Below are positions 1 through 11,225 of a DNA stretch of 64,000 nucleotides, piece after piece. Positions within the stretch are counted from its first letter, which is position 1. Each line of letters opens with the position of its first letter. The DNA comes from Poecilobothrus nobilitatus (Eukaryota; Arthropoda; Insecta; Diptera; Dolichopodidae): positions 95,399,207 through 95,463,206 of the forward strand of contig OX352772.1 in NCBI GenBank assembly GCA_947095535.1, given 5' to 3'. The notes under the pieces are model-generated. The model was given only the letters and a program-made list of their open reading frames with translations, ran no database searches and was not told where the DNA came from. The position numbers and the translations under genes were made by a program.

Positions 1-199
1 CTTTCTTTTTTGGTTTTTAGACTACAAAAGTAGTATGGATATGCCGGTTCTGCTGCAGGAGGAACTTTTTTTAAAGCTTTTAGTCCTCCTAAAAGTATGC
101 AAAAAAATTACTTGCATATATTCGTCGAAAAAGTATGCAAAATGAGTAAAAAGAATTGTGTCTTTGATATTTTAAATTAAAAAAGCTATAGTGCTGAAT

Positions 200-890
200 A
201 TTTTAAATTAGGATAAAAATAAGAAAAGTTTTTAAAGTTTGGTTTAAAAGTTTTTAAAGTTTATTATTATTAAAGTTTATTGATTATTCTAAATTTAACT
301 TTGTGGTTACTACATCAGTTATGTTTTAATTTATAATTTGTAATTTGTGTCTTTGATATTTTAAATTTAAAAAGCTATAGTGCTGAATATTCTAAATTAG
401 GCTGAAAATGTGAAAAGTTTTTAAAGTTTGGGCTTAAAAATTTCAAAGTTTAGTTTAAATACAAAATTATTATTAACGAAGGTTATACATATTTACCAAA
501 AGTTAAATGTATATTCTATTATAACAATTTATGTTCCCATAACCTTATGCAAAAAAATTAGTAAGGTAAAGATATGAAAAGTTTTCAAAATTCATTATTA
601 TTAATGTGGAACGCGATATAATATAACATTCCAAATTATATTAAAAATTGTAAATAAAATATATAAAATATTGTAAAATAGCCTTAAGTCAATAGTTAAA
701 TAGTTAGTTAAATACCTTTTTTCTTTTTTTTTTGTATAGATATATTAATTTAACTTTCTTTTTTTTACTTTTAATTTTCTTGTAAATAAATATATTTAAG
801 ATAGGCGAGCCCATAATGGTCCTAGCAGCCGAGGGCTATAATAATATTATCATAATTTTATTATATAATATTAGAATTAAATAAATAAAT
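200..890. other. AT-rich segment present only in the left arm; possible retroposon tail
   Basis: Relative to the right arm, the left arm has about 690 extra bases here. Part is a local duplication: the block starting gtgtctttgatattttaaa near 159 recurs near 346. The rest (about 610-880) ends in a GC-richer stretch, aggcgagcccataatggtcc, followed by ataataatattatcat. That resembles the 3-prime end of a LINE or SINE but I cannot assign a family. No coding sequence is visible. Positions 890-1,900 are AT-rich short repeats shared with the other arm, without genes. Confidence 0.4.
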
Positions 891-1910
891 AAAAAAGTTA
901 TAATGCTGAATATTTTAAATTGGTATAAAAATATGAAAACTTTTTAAAGTTTGGTTTAAAAATTTCAAAGCTTGGTTTAAATACAAAATTATTATAAATG
1001 TTTCAACATATTTACCAAAAGTCAAATTCACATTCTATTATAACAATTTTAGTTCTCCTAACCTTATTTAAAAAAATTAGTAGGGTGAAGATATGAAAAG
1101 TTTTTAAAGTTTGGTTTAAAAGTTTTTAAAGTTTATTAGTATTAAAGTTTATTGATTATTCTAAATTTAACTTATTGGTTAGTATATCAGTTATGTTTTA
1201 ATTTATAATTTAAAAAGCTTAAGCTATTGTGCTGAATATTTTAAATTAGGATTTAAAAATTTTAAAGTTTGGTTTAAATACAAAATTATTATTAAAGCTT
1301 AAACATATTTACCAAACGTCAAATTTACATTCGATTATAACAATTGAATTGATATGAAAAGTTTTTAAAGTTTATTATTATTAAAGTTTAAACTTTAATA
1401 TTTACTTGAAAAAAAAGTTTGATTTGAATAGGTACATAAAGAAATGTATACAAAATAATTTTAAATGAAATGTTTTGTTATAATAAATATATTATTTATA
1501 AAATAAATAATAAAAGTTTTGAGCTAAACGGTTGAAATATAATGAAATATTATGAACTTTGAGAAGTTTTATAGTTAAATTAAAAGTTATAAATAATCAG
1601 ATAAATTCAAATTTTATCTAAAGTTTTACTGTCAATTATATTTTTGTATTTAACAAACATTTTTTATTTGTCTCTGGTTTTATTTAAAGCTTTCAACAGC
1701 TTAAAAACTTCGCTAAGCTAAAAGTGATTAAACCCACTTAAGATTCGATATTTTTTTGTAATAATAAAAAAATAAGTTTGTTCCTGTTGTTTTAATTATA
1801 CATATATATTTTTTTTTTATTGATCTTTAAATTATATTTTTTTTATTAAAACTAACTTTTTTATATAACTTTATTAAAATTTCTTATACACCTGAATTTT
1901 TGACAGTACC

Positions 1911-2290
1911 TATATAGGACAAACAGGTAGAAATTTCGTGATTTGTTATTCGGAACACATTAGAGAACTTAATAAAGTGGATTCCAAGTCCAATTTTGCC
2001 AATCAATTAATGGAAAAAAACCTGAAAATCTTACATATTGATAAAATAGGTAAAAAGTTGCATTTATTAGAATCTCTAGAAATTTAAAAAACTATAAAAC
2101 AAAATTCACCTATGTTAAATATAGGAAATATATGAAATCACCTATGTTTAGATTTGTAATTATTTAGTAGGTATAAACGTAATATTAAAAAATAGGAAAA
2201 TTATTCATGTTTAGTATTAAATTGTATTCGCCCTGATGATGGCAGTGATGCCGAAATATATATAGGCTTTATAATAAATAAATATAAAAT
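1911..2290 (+). pseudogene. Penelope-like element fragment: GIY-YIG endonuclease end and 3-prime tail
   Basis: From 1,911 one frame reads YIGQTGRNF, then a SEHIREL-like segment and SNFANQL, ending in LLESLEI and a stop near 2,087. This is the C-terminal GIY-YIG endonuclease domain of Penelope-like retroelements. The expected Tyr, Gly, Arg and His positions are recognisable. The reverse transcriptase that should precede it is absent, so this is a 5-prime-truncated copy. The sequence cctgatgatggcagtgatgc near 2,232 followed by an AT-rich run looks like the 3-prime UTR. The same fragment, inverted, is at 21,470-21,697. Confidence 0.7.
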
Positions 2291-2389
2291 TTTAAGAATT
2301 ATAAAAATAAAATATTAATAAAATTATTTTGTGGACAAAATGTATAAATAAAAAACAATTTTTTACTCAATAAATCTAATAAAGATGTT

Positions 2390-4486
2390 CCACAAACTTA
2401 CGGTTGAAAAAATTCAAGGATTATGTATTTGTTTGTTAAGTCAACTAAGAGTTTGGCAATTTTACCTGTTGGTGGAACTTTGTTTTCAGCACAAAAAGGA
2501 AAATCATTGTGCAAATCATGTAAATGTTGTGGATAATCTAAATCCATTCTAAAACGTAACCAGTTTCCGAATCATCGGCAACTGAAAGCACATCAATATT
2601 TTCAGTAACATCAACCCACTGAAAATCTTTATGTGGTAAATTGCCCATCCATATAAATTGTTAGCGTCTTCATATACTATGTATTTGGAAGGTTCGTTTC
2701 TTTTATAAGATTTTCCCATGAATTTATTATTTGCTACTGAATGTCTAAGTGAGCACTGACTAATTCCACCACGTATCCCTTTTTAGGGAAATTATACATA
2801 TCAATAGCAGTTAATAATTATAATTTGATATCCGTGTATTTTAACATAGCTGCCCATGACAAACCTGGGGTAGTATAAAAATTTGTTGGATCTAAAGAAT
2901 AGATTTTGTAGCATATTTTTCGAAAGTTTTCAAAAACATCAGTCAAAATAATTGATTGGTAAAAGCTTCTTGTGAAGGTAAACTTTTTTCGTCAAGTCGT
3001 TCAAAGGAATTTAAATACTCATAGGGAAAAACTCCCTTTCGGGTCATAAGTTTAATTTTTTCATTATTATTGAACTCTTTTTTTATATGAAACACCAATA
3101 TGCCCATTCACTTCGTTTAATTCTTTAAATAAAAGATGGCAATCATAGCCGAAAAAATTGTAAAAATATATAGGAAAAAAATTTAGTCGCCTATATAATA
3201 AATTACATTTAGAATGAGCGGGTCCTCTATAATTACCAGTAAAGTGACAATTGTCTCTAATTCTATCATTAAAAGCTAAATGCTTACAACATATGTGATA
3301 ATTTTCCTGAATTAATTGTTGAAGCTGCTCATCAAGTGTTAACAGATTCATTGGCTTTGGCATCATAAAAATATTTTTATATAATTCACTACATGTTTTT
3401 GTTAACGATATGACAAATTTCTTAGCACAGTTAGCTCCAACAAACTATTTGTAACAGCTTTGACTATCATCAAAAGAACATTTAATGTAGTTCGAGAAAG
3501 TTACTGGAACATGTTGATGAATATTTGTTGTTGAAGACATAATTGGATTAAAACTGCATGTTGCAATAGATTATAAAATACTCTCAGTCTCGACATAAAT
3601 AACAAAAGGTGTTTCTAATTGTTGTTGATAATTTTTAAACTCGAGTGTATTTTTCTCAATAGATGGAAACTTTGTAACGACTTTATTGCATTCAATTTGG
3701 TGTAAATCACGCTGTTGTAATGTATGAAAATGTTGCAAGCACATATTACAAATATAAATTTCATGTATATGTTTTGTTACAGAACTACTTAATCTTTATA
3801 ATTTTTTAATATAGACAAAATTAAATTTATCATCCTTTTCCAAAAGCAATAAATTTACATGGTATTTTTTCACATTTTCTTAAATAGAATGGTTCTACAT
3901 AGTTTTTATTAATAACTTCCAGTCCAAACAAATTAATACTTATTTCACTATTTAGTTCTTTAAATAAATTTAACTCGTTCAATCAAGCAGGAAATTGCAT
4001 AGTGCTGAAATTAAGCTGTCGTACATCACCAAACTCTAGCTCGACTATGGGTAGAGAAATATTATTAAGTTTATATGAAGATGTTCGTTCAGCATTTTGA
4101 ATACAAGTTTGTAAAGCTGATACTAAACACCACTTCAAACAGAAGTTATCTTTATTTTAAATATTAATGCATGCTTTTTTGTCTTCTATGCTTTTCGGTA
4201 GTTTAATATAACTAGACACACGTATTGGTTCAAATTTATTGATATTTATTTCAATATGTAAAATCCTGATTAACGCTCAACCACTGTCTTTTTCTTGGAA
4301 GTCTTCTGCTTGTTGTTGAATAAGTTCTTTAGCCTTTTGAAAAAAATCATTAAGATCATCTGCTTGTGTAATACTAAACATTCGAGTTTGAAAATATTTG
4401 ATTGATATATTTTCAAACTCTTCTTCTGTTGGCTTTATATATTCGCCAAAAAGCTCAAGATTTACTTTTATAACGTTGTGCTTTTT
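2390..4486 (-). pseudogene. DNA polymerase B (lineage C), middle part, broken
   Basis: Read leftwards from 4,486, the frames give GEYIKPTEEEF, then FQEKDSGWALIRIL and NINKFEPIRVSSYI. Next comes a Zn/endonuclease-VII-like block (HICCKHLAF, NCHFTGNYRGPAHSKCN at 3,180-3,300), an exonuclease-type motif (FFGYDCHLLF near 3,140) and polymerase motif A (YEDANNLYGWA near 2,670). This order is that of viral/organellar type B polymerases (DNA_pol_B_2) encoded by arthropod Polinton/adintovirus-like elements. Motifs B and C are not found, and many stops and frameshifts are present. Upstream exon-like pieces of the same gene are at 13,495-13,674 and 18,741-19,008, separated by later insertions. An intact stretch reads 3,366-3,067. 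Confidence 0.8.
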
Positions 4487-5587
4487 AGCACATTTCCAAA
4501 AAAAATTTGAAAAAATGTGGTTATTAGTTTCACTCTGTCCGTCCGTCCGTCCGTCTGTTTACAAAACTTCTACACCGTTAAAGATAGAGAAAAAAAATTT
4601 TAACCATGGGTAGGTCTCATAAAAAAAATAATTTTGTGGAACAACTTTTTCATGTAGCCCCTCCCATTACGGAGCTACACCCCCTCAAACTTTGAAAAAG
4701 CGCTATTTTTAAATACATATATCTTATGTTCTGCTTAAGATTTTTGCAATCTGAAAACGTCATTCGACAGGTATTTCTTTTATCTTTGTAAGTTAATATC
4801 AAAATTATACAATTTTTTTAAATTTAGTATTTAAATTTACCGTTATGTGAAAACCAAATTTTGCATGATTTTTCTACTTTCATAACTCCGGCACACTTTT
4901 AGATAGAGGCTTGAAATTTTGAGGCAAGAAAGAACTTTTAGAATTAGTATAAGTTTGCTCAGAAAATTTTTTTGGATCACCCCCTGTTTATGAGATATGA
5001 GGGCTTATAAATTGAAAATTTGCTATTTTTAAACAGCTGTAACTTAGGAACCTGTACACATTTTACTTCTGCAAGATATAAAATTTAAAGCTACAGTAAT
5101 ATGTTTTAATGTGTGTTAAAGGTTTGTTTTAGTTAAAAAAGGTTCCAAAGTTGCATCTCTTCAAAATTGCGAAAAAGTCCCATTTTCAGATGTATATATC
5201 TCAGGTCCTGCGTAAGAGTTTTGCAATCTAAAACCGCCAGAAGATCGAAAATTTTATTATCTATATAAAACAATATCAAAATTATGTAATATTTTGTAAT
5301 TTACCATTTAAATTTACCGTTATGTGAAAACCATATTTTGCATGAAATTTCTTTTTTCATAACTCCGGCACGCCTTTAGATAGAAACCTGAAATTTTGAG
5401 ACAAGAAAGAACTTTTAGAATTAGTATAAGTTTCCTCAGAAAATTTTTTGGTAACACCCCCTCTTTAAGAGTTATTACGCCTCAAAAATTGAAAATTTGC
5501 AATTTTTAGACACCTGTAACTTAGGCACCTGTAAAAATTTTTCTTCGACGAAGCTTGAAAATTAAAGGTTCAATAATGAATAATACG
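4487..5587 (+). repeat. Dispersed repeat family M, copy 1, first part
   Basis: The repeat starts agcacatttcc, then has a ccgtccgtccgtccgtctgt tract (4,538-4,557). It contains two imperfect units of about 475 bp; the block aactccggcac..cttttagatag recurs near 4,883 and 5,357. It is cut at 5,587 by the LTR element and resumes at 13,298-13,494. Other copies are 33,087-34,195 (inverted) and 45,355-46,593. The motif ggaaatgtgcgct about 45 bp from the other end is the inverse of the start, suggesting a non-autonomous DNA element. No coding capacity is visible; the open stretch over its start is not a gene. Confidence 0.75.
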
Positions 5588-6195
5588 AGTTACATATAAA
5601 TCTTCATCTTCGAATAACTGTCAAGACCCTCCAAAACTAATGATAAACAAAAGTAATAATTATGATGAAATATTGTCAAGTGCTAATAATTACCTAAACA
5701 GCACTTTACACTAAAACTCAAATAAAATATTAAAACATTAAGAATTGTTTTAATACATAAGTTCAAATGCTGATAAAGCAAAACCGTACTTGAAAACATT
5801 TTGTAACATTGAAAAAGGTCGATATTGCTGATAATACAAAATGTATGTATAACAATTTATACTAATAAAATAACATATTATGTTATTGAACTATTGAGAA
5901 ATCTCAATATAATTAAAAGTATGTAATATGACACTAAATAATAACATTGCAAGTACAGTTTTGTTTGTATTCAGTTTATTTTTAAAATATAAGAATTTTA
6001 CAAAAGAAAGAAGAGATGATTACACTAAAGGACACCAGACAGTTCGGTCGATATACTTTCTTTCTTAAAATTCGTTTTTGTTAGCATTTAATTATTATTA
6101 AGTTATTTTATTGTCAAATAAATGTTAAAGAATAAAATAAAAATAAATTCATCTTTCATTTTTTTTATAATTATTTTAAAATAAATAATTTAATT
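5588..6195 (+). repeat. 5-prime LTR
   Basis: It is 608 bp, begins agttacatataa and ends taatttaatt. It matches 12,690-13,297 base for base by eye, apart from attattattaag versus attattgttaag. The end of the env reading frame lies in the equivalent part of the 3-prime LTR. It supplies promoter and polyadenylation functions in this class of element; I do not assign a TATA box. Confidence 0.95.
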
Positions 6196-6212
6196 GGCGC
6201 AGTCGGTAGGAT
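6195..6212 (+). promoter_or_regulatory. Primer binding site, tRNA-Ser type
   Basis: tggcgcagtcggtaggat abuts or overlaps the LTR end by one base. It is complementary to the 3-prime end of insect tRNA-Ser (CCA end, acceptor CGACTGCG), as in the 17.6/297/ZAM group, with one mismatch expected. Confidence 0.8.
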
Positions 6213-6603
6213 TTCTGTCCGTAGATAGAGATCCAGTGATTAAGAACCTTAATAAATAAATATAAATTTTAACAGTGATTAATCAAATACAAATCAAATT
6301 ACTGACCTCTTTTGGAATATACCTGAGGCAATAAACATTAATAAATTTGTAAAAAAAAAAAAAAAAAAAAACACAAAAATATATAATAAAATAACTTCTT
6401 TAAAAAAAAAAAAATCGTGTAAAATTACTGGCTTCTTACGGACTCATTACCAGAAGCAATAAACTTTAATAAACACAAAAAAAAAAAAAAAATATATATA
6501 TATATTAACAATAGTAATATTAAATTGCTTTTAAACAAAAAAAAAAAAAAATTTTAAGAAAAAAGTGAAGAAATTATAAACTCTGTTTTTACATTAAAAG
6601 TGT
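6213..6603 (+). other. Untranslated leader with a duplicated block and poly-A runs
   Basis: The leader holds an imperfect direct repeat of about 125 bp. It runs aaattactg(a/g)c..agcaataaac.. to a long A-run at about 6,297-6,372 and again at 6,421-6,493. Two more A-runs lie at 6,405-6,415 and 6,537-6,551. No coding sequence is seen. The A-runs are prone to slippage and to assembly error. Confidence 0.6.
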
Positions 6604-7830
6604 ATGAAAAAACGTGATAGAACTAGCATCTTCAATAAAAATAGAAATATGGAAACACAAAACGTAGCACAACAAGTAGAACAAGCAGATGTAGGACAAC
6701 TACTACAACAAATACAAGAGAAAGATAGGCAACTAAATCAATTTGCTCAAGCACTACAACAAATGCAACAAATGCAACAAGTTCAAAATCAAAATGCAGT
6801 AATGGAAAATCGAGAAAAAGCTGTGAAAGAGATAAAACATATGAACATCTTTACCGGACGAGGTGATTTCACAATAACTTCGTTTTTAAAAAGCATTGAA
6901 TATCATCTATCAACGATTAGTAATGTGGAATACAAAAAATCTGTAGTTAGAGCAATTTACAACGAGAAAATTCAAGGTGAAGCTAAGAACACAATCATCA
7001 ACATACCACAACCAGACAATTGGAATCTGATAAAACAAACTCTAAAACGAAGATACAGACCAGATGTGGAACCGACAGAAATTTTCAAAAAAATTGGTAA
7101 CATAAAAGTTGTTTCGGTAAGTGATTTAGTTAATCAAATTCAAAATATTAGATATAAGGCAAATGAATTAGAAGCTTATTATGATGAGGAAAATTATATA
7201 GATTTAAGTACAATTGATACCTTTCTAGTAAATGCAATAAAAGAGACGACACAAGGTGTCTTATTAGAAAAAATTTATAAAGAAAAAGATATAGATAAAA
7301 TTATAGATATAATGAATGAAAGAATGTATGAAGATTTTTGTATTCGTACAGAATTTAAAAAAAATAATCAAAATAATTTTAATAAAAAAAAAGATAACTC
7401 AAATAGTTATAAAAATGATAGTTATAAAAAAAATTCTTATTCTAATAATAGAAATTTTAATCCTAGTTATAACAACGGGAATAATCATTATCCATTGTAT
7501 ACCAATAATAAAAACAATTATTATCCATCAAATACCAATAATAAAAACAATTATTATCCATCAAATAATAATAACAACAATTATTATCCATCAAATAATA
7601 ATAAAAATAATTTTTATAATAAACCCAATTCAGGGCAATCTAGGCAAACAAATCAACCAAACTTTAGAAATAACTCGGGTCAATATCGTCGTGAACAGGC
7701 TTATTATAATAGAAATTCTGACGAACAAATGGAGATAGATAATGTACAAAGAGTTTCTAAACCGAGTCCTTCTTTAAATTCTCAAAAACAAGCAAATGAG
7801 GCTAATAATGTTGAGTTTTTTATGAACTAG
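6604..7830 (+). CDS. gag: Gag polyprotein of the LTR element
   Basis: An intact 408-residue frame. It forms the capsid-like particle that packages the element RNA. The first ATG is at 6,604; a second in-frame ATG at 6,649 (METQNVAQQ) could be the true start. Residues 25-75 are Gln-rich and probably coiled coil. Residues 80-240 look like the gypsy-type capsid fold (ITSFLKSIEYHL, RRYRPDVEP). Residues 260-345 are a low-complexity Asn/Tyr/Lys tract with repeated NNKNNYYPS units, which takes the place of a CCHC zinc knuckle; none is seen. It ends 17 bases after the start of the pol frame. It is the only intact long gene of the element. Confidence 0.85.
   Translation: MKKRDRTSIFNKNRNMETQNVAQQVEQADVGQLLQQIQEKDRQLNQFAQALQQMQQMQQVQNQNAVMENREKAVKEIKHMNIFTGRGDFTITSFLKSIEYHLSTISNVEYKKSVVRAIYNEKIQGEAKNTIINIPQPDNWNLIKQTLKRRYRPDVEPTEIFKKIGNIKVVSVSDLVNQIQNIRYKANELEAYYDEENYIDLSTIDTFLVNAIKETTQGVLLEKIYKEKDIDKIIDIMNERMYEDFCIRTEFKKNNQNNFNKKKDNSNSYKNDSYKKNSYSNNRNFNPSYNNGNNHYPLYTNNKNNYYPSNTNNKNNYYPSNNNNNNYYPSNNNKNNFYNKPNSGQSRQTNQPNFRNNSGQYRREQAYYNRNSDEQMEIDNVQRVSKPSPSLNSQKQANEANNVEFFMN
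7816..7821 (+). promoter_or_regulatory. Candidate -1 frameshift site between gag and pol
   Basis: The pol frame lies at -1 to gag and opens after a TGA at 7,812-7,814. Gag stops at 7,828-7,830, so the shift must occur in the 13 bases between, where there is a run of six T. Errantivirus-type elements express pol by -1 frameshifting. That this T-run is the site is inferred from the frames only. Confidence 0.5.
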
Positions 7831-8172
7831 CCTCGGGAGATTTGCCAATAATTCAAGTTAGTATAAACAATAAAAATTACTTAGCTTTAATAGATACAGG
7901 GTCAACCTTTAGTATAATTGACGATAAGGTAGAGGGATTTAAAAAACAAAAAATTCCCCCAATATATTTTCTATAGTTTAAAAGGTCCTATAAATGCTTT
8001 AATTAGATGGAAACAAAAAAGTTTACCAAATAGGAAATACCAATTTATTATAGGTGTTGACTTATTAAAAAGCCTAAATGCCATTATAAACTTAGAGGAT
8101 GGCATTATTAATATTAATAATCAAGATATAAAATTAACTAATAACCCCTACTCATTTAATGAAATTTCCTTT
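7824..8172 (+). pseudogene. pol: Pol, protease segment, interrupted
   Basis: In the frame -1 to gag, LALIDTGST (about 7,879-7,905) is the retropepsin active site with its DTG triad. The frame then meets a stop at 7,974-7,976. Reading resumes in a shifted frame as FIIGVDLLKSLNAI (about 8,043-8,087), the usual second half of the protease. A stop plus frameshift thus breaks the protease. It continues without a gap into RT at 8,173. Confidence 0.75.
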
Positions 8173-9093
8173 TTGGAAGCAACAAATTCTACTATTACTA
8201 AATTACTAAAACTTGACCATTTAAATAAAGAAGAACATAAAGAAATGGAAATATTATTAAAAAAATTTGCAAGTTTGTTCTATAAAGAGGGTGACAAACT
8301 CACTAGTACTACAGCTGTAAAACATGAAATCATAACAACAACAGAACAATCAATCAACGCTAAATTATACAGATATCCACCAAAACATGAGGAGGAAGTG
8401 AGAAGACAAATAGCAGAAATGGAGGAACAAGGAATAATAAGAAAAAGCAATTCTAGGTATTCAAGTCCATTAATTGTTGTTCCTAAAAAAATGGATAATT
8501 CAGGACAGAGAAAATTTCGCATTGTTATAGACTACAGAAAGTTAAATGAGGTAACTGTAGATGACAAGTTTCCACTTCCGAATATCGATTCAATTCTGGA
8601 TAAACTTGGCAAAGCTCAATATTTCACCACCATCGATTTAGCCAAGGGATACCATCAAATACTTATAAAAGAAGAGGACAAAAAGAAAACTGATTTTGCT
8701 ACACCCCATGGTCTTTATGAATTCAACAGAATGCCTTTTGGACTGAAAAATGCCCCGGCAACATTCCAAAGGCTTATGAATGAACTCCTAAGAAATTACA
8801 TAAATAAGAGCTGTGTAGTCTACCTCGACGATATCCTAATATTTAGTACTAGTTTAAGAGAACATATAAAGTCGATTTCAGATATTTTCGAAATATTAAA
8901 AGAAAATAATTTAAAGATTCAAGTAGACAAATGCAATTTTATGCAAAAAGAGACTGAATTTTTAGGACATGTTTTGACAGAGGACGGTTTAAAGCCAAAC
9001 CCCAATAAAATAGAAATTATCGAAAATTTAAAATTACCCAAAACACAAAAGGAAATAAAGAGTTTTCTGGGTTTAACAGGGTGTTATTTGTGA
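8173..9093 (+). pseudogene. pol: Pol, reverse transcriptase segment
   Basis: This open frame holds a complete Ty3/gypsy RT core. It has the N-terminal RRQIAEMEEQGII, the fingers motif SPLIVVPKK, FTTIDLAKGYHQI with the first catalytic Asp, FGLKNAPATFQR, and VYLDDILIFS (about 8,815-8,844) with the YxDD pair. It copies element RNA into DNA. The frame ends at GLTGCYL near 9,093, where the family has GLTGYYRRF. The downstream frame picks up immediately as FVKDYAKIAQPIT, so a small deletion has split RT from RNase H. Confidence 0.88.
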
Positions 9094-10208
9094 AGGATTA
9101 TGCTAAAATAGCTCAACCAATCACAAAATATTTAAAAAAAAATATGCATATTAATATTAATGACCCAAATTATGTTGAGTCATTCGAAAAACTTAAAAAA
9201 CTTATAGTTAGTCATCCTGTATTAAGATATCCAAATTTTGAGGAATCTTTTACTCTTACTACTGATGCTTCTAATTACGCAATAGGAGCTGTATTATCAC
9301 AACAAGGTCATCCAGTATGTTTTGCGTCAAGAACATTGAATAATCACGAAAAGAATTATTCAGCTACCGATAAAGAGTTCTTAGCGATTGTGTGGTCTAT
9401 AAATTATTTTAGACCATATCTTTATGGAAAAAAGTTTAAAATCTTGACTGACCATCAACCAATCAAATATTTGCATGCCAAATACAAAGGTAGAGATATG
9501 TCTCCAAGGCACCAAAGATGGCTTTTGAAATTGGGAGAATATCAATTCGAAATTGATTACATAAAAGGTAAAGAAAACAGAGTAGCTGATTTTCTTAGTA
9601 GAGTAAGACATAATGAAGACGTAAATTTCAGAAAGGAAGAAAATGAGAAAATTGTCGAAGATATTTCAATATTAGAAAATGTCTCAATACATAATGGAAG
9701 AAGTGAATCAGATTTAGCAATATTTAATGTAGAAGATGAAAGAGATGATATTACATTAGCAACTATACATTCAGCAGAAGAAGAGTTTTTGGATCACATA
9801 CCAATAAAGGAAGAAATTGTCATTAAGTACAGAACTCAGTTAATATTAACTAATAATAAAACAATTGAACAAGAGACTATTTTAGGTAGAAAAATTGTAT
9901 ACATTGCAGAATACGACTTTCAAAGATTAGATGTAATTTTTAAAAATCACATATATAAAGGAAAAATTGGAATATATTCTGAGTTATCTGATAATATGTA
10001 TAATATAGTACAACAAAAATTAAGGGAAATGTTTTCAGCGAATAGTCAATTAAAATTTATTAAATGTTCTTTTAGAGCTGAAGAAATGGCAAATGAAGAT
10101 GAAACTGTAAAACAGATATCGTTATATCATGTTAGAGAGAGCTTCCATTCAGGAATTCAAGAAACATATAATCAACTAAAAAAAAAATATATTATCCCAA
10201 ATTATTAG
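9081..10208 (+). pseudogene. pol: Pol, RNase H and integrase N-terminal segment
   Basis: It begins at the RT connection (VKDYAKIAQPITKYL). The RNase H follows with LTTDASNYAIGAVLSQ (first Asp, about 9,256), DKEFLAIVW (catalytic Glu) and LTDHQPIKYL. Then NRVADFLSR closes the domain. After a linker of about 150 residues comes the His pair of the integrase zinc finger (YHVRESFHSGI, about 10,125). A frameshift in an A-run near 10,180 ends the frame. The Cys pair (CEIC, about 10,236) continues in the next frame. Confidence 0.85.
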
Positions 10209-10999
10209 AATTAATCCAAATTGTAATCAATCAATGTGAAATATGTCAAGAGATAAAATATGATAGAAAACCAATTAAACCAAAATTTCAATATACTGAA
10301 ACTCCTTCAGATATAAATGAAATTCTTCATATTGACACTTATACTATTATGAAGAATAATTTCTTAACAACTATAGATAAATTTTCTAAATTCGGAACAG
10401 CATATCATCTTTCTGACAAAAATCATTTAACCCTTATAGAAAAATTAGAGGAACATTTCAGTAAATTTGGTAAACCAAAAAAAATAGTAGCGGACAATGA
10501 ATTTAAAACCATTCACATTAAACAATTCTTACAAGACGAAGGAATAATTTTGCACTTAACTAAACCTAATAATCATACAGGTAATAGTGACATTGAAAGG
10601 TTTCACAATTCAATAGCTGAAAAATTCAGAGTATTAAAATTTTTAAATAAAGAAATGACTGTTAAAAGATTATTATATTTAGCTATTAGAAATTACAACG
10701 AAAGATTTCATACTACTATTAAAAGTACCCCAATCGAAGTTCAAAATAGGACGGTAGATTTTGTAAAAATAAAAGAAAACCTAGAAAATACAAAAAAAAA
10801 GAAAATAAATAATTTAAATAAAAAACGTGAAACATATCAAGAAAATAGATCTACAGGATTTATTAAAAATTATAAAGCCGTCAGACATAAAGAACAGCCA
10901 AAATATAAAAAACTTAAGCTAGATAATATTCATATCACTAACATTAAAAGACCCCCCAAATTTTATGAATCAGGAAACCAAATAGAAATACAAAGTTAA
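10209..10999 (+). pseudogene. pol: Pol, integrase catalytic core and C-terminus
   Basis: The frame covers CEIC of the zinc finger (10,236) and the DDE core: HIDTYTI, VADNEFK and DIERFHN provide the three acidic residues. The C-terminal part is Lys-rich. Its reading is uninterrupted from about 10,200 to 10,999, in a different frame from RNase H. It inserts the cDNA, here with a 4-bp duplication. The integrase domains look sound, but it can only be made as part of the broken polyprotein. Confidence 0.82.
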
Positions 11000-11225
11000 A
11001 CACTAGTTTTATTACTTAAATACTATTTATTAAAATATAACAATTTATTTCAATTCTTTTATAAAATAAAAAAATTAGAAATATATAAAAAAAAAAAAAA
11101 ATTTTAATTTCAGTTCTTTTAGATAAAATAAAAGAATTAGAAAAAAAAAAAAACAAAACAACCTTTACTTAATTTTAGCAAATGAATTTAATTTTACTAT
11201 TCTAATAAAAATCATTTTTCTCATT
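11000..11225 (+). other. Pol-env spacer with A-rich repeats
   Basis: The spacer includes two imperfect copies of a block (ttcttttaga/ttcttttat ataaaataaaagaattaga) and A-runs. A splice acceptor for env mRNA would be expected near here in errantiviruses; several AG sites exist and I cannot choose one. Confidence 0.4.

Larger units (their letters stand above)
28..4334. repeat. Left arm of large inverted duplication
   Basis: This arm is the reverse complement of about 19,576-22,873. Matching begins at tagtatgga near position 31 against tccatacta near 22,857-22,865. It ends where ttctttagcc (4,325-4,334) meets ggctaaagaa in the right arm. Both arms carry the same polymerase B gene and the same Penelope fragment, so the duplication came after the Penelope insertion. 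The arms differ by large indels. The left keeps coding sequence at about 2,430-2,740 and 2,990-3,200 that the right lacks, and lacks part of right-arm 20,740-20,850. Position 1-27 does not match beyond the right arm, so the outer end is probably real. This is seen by eye; the identity was not computed. Confidence 0.85.

Noticed and set aside
4398..4613. Plus-strand 71-codon frame
   Set aside because: It crosses the boundary between the polymerase pseudogene (antisense) and family M, so it cannot be one gene.
7316..7738. A 140-codon frame rich in Ile inside gag
   Set aside because: It is the shifted reading of the Asn/Tyr repeat tract of gag.
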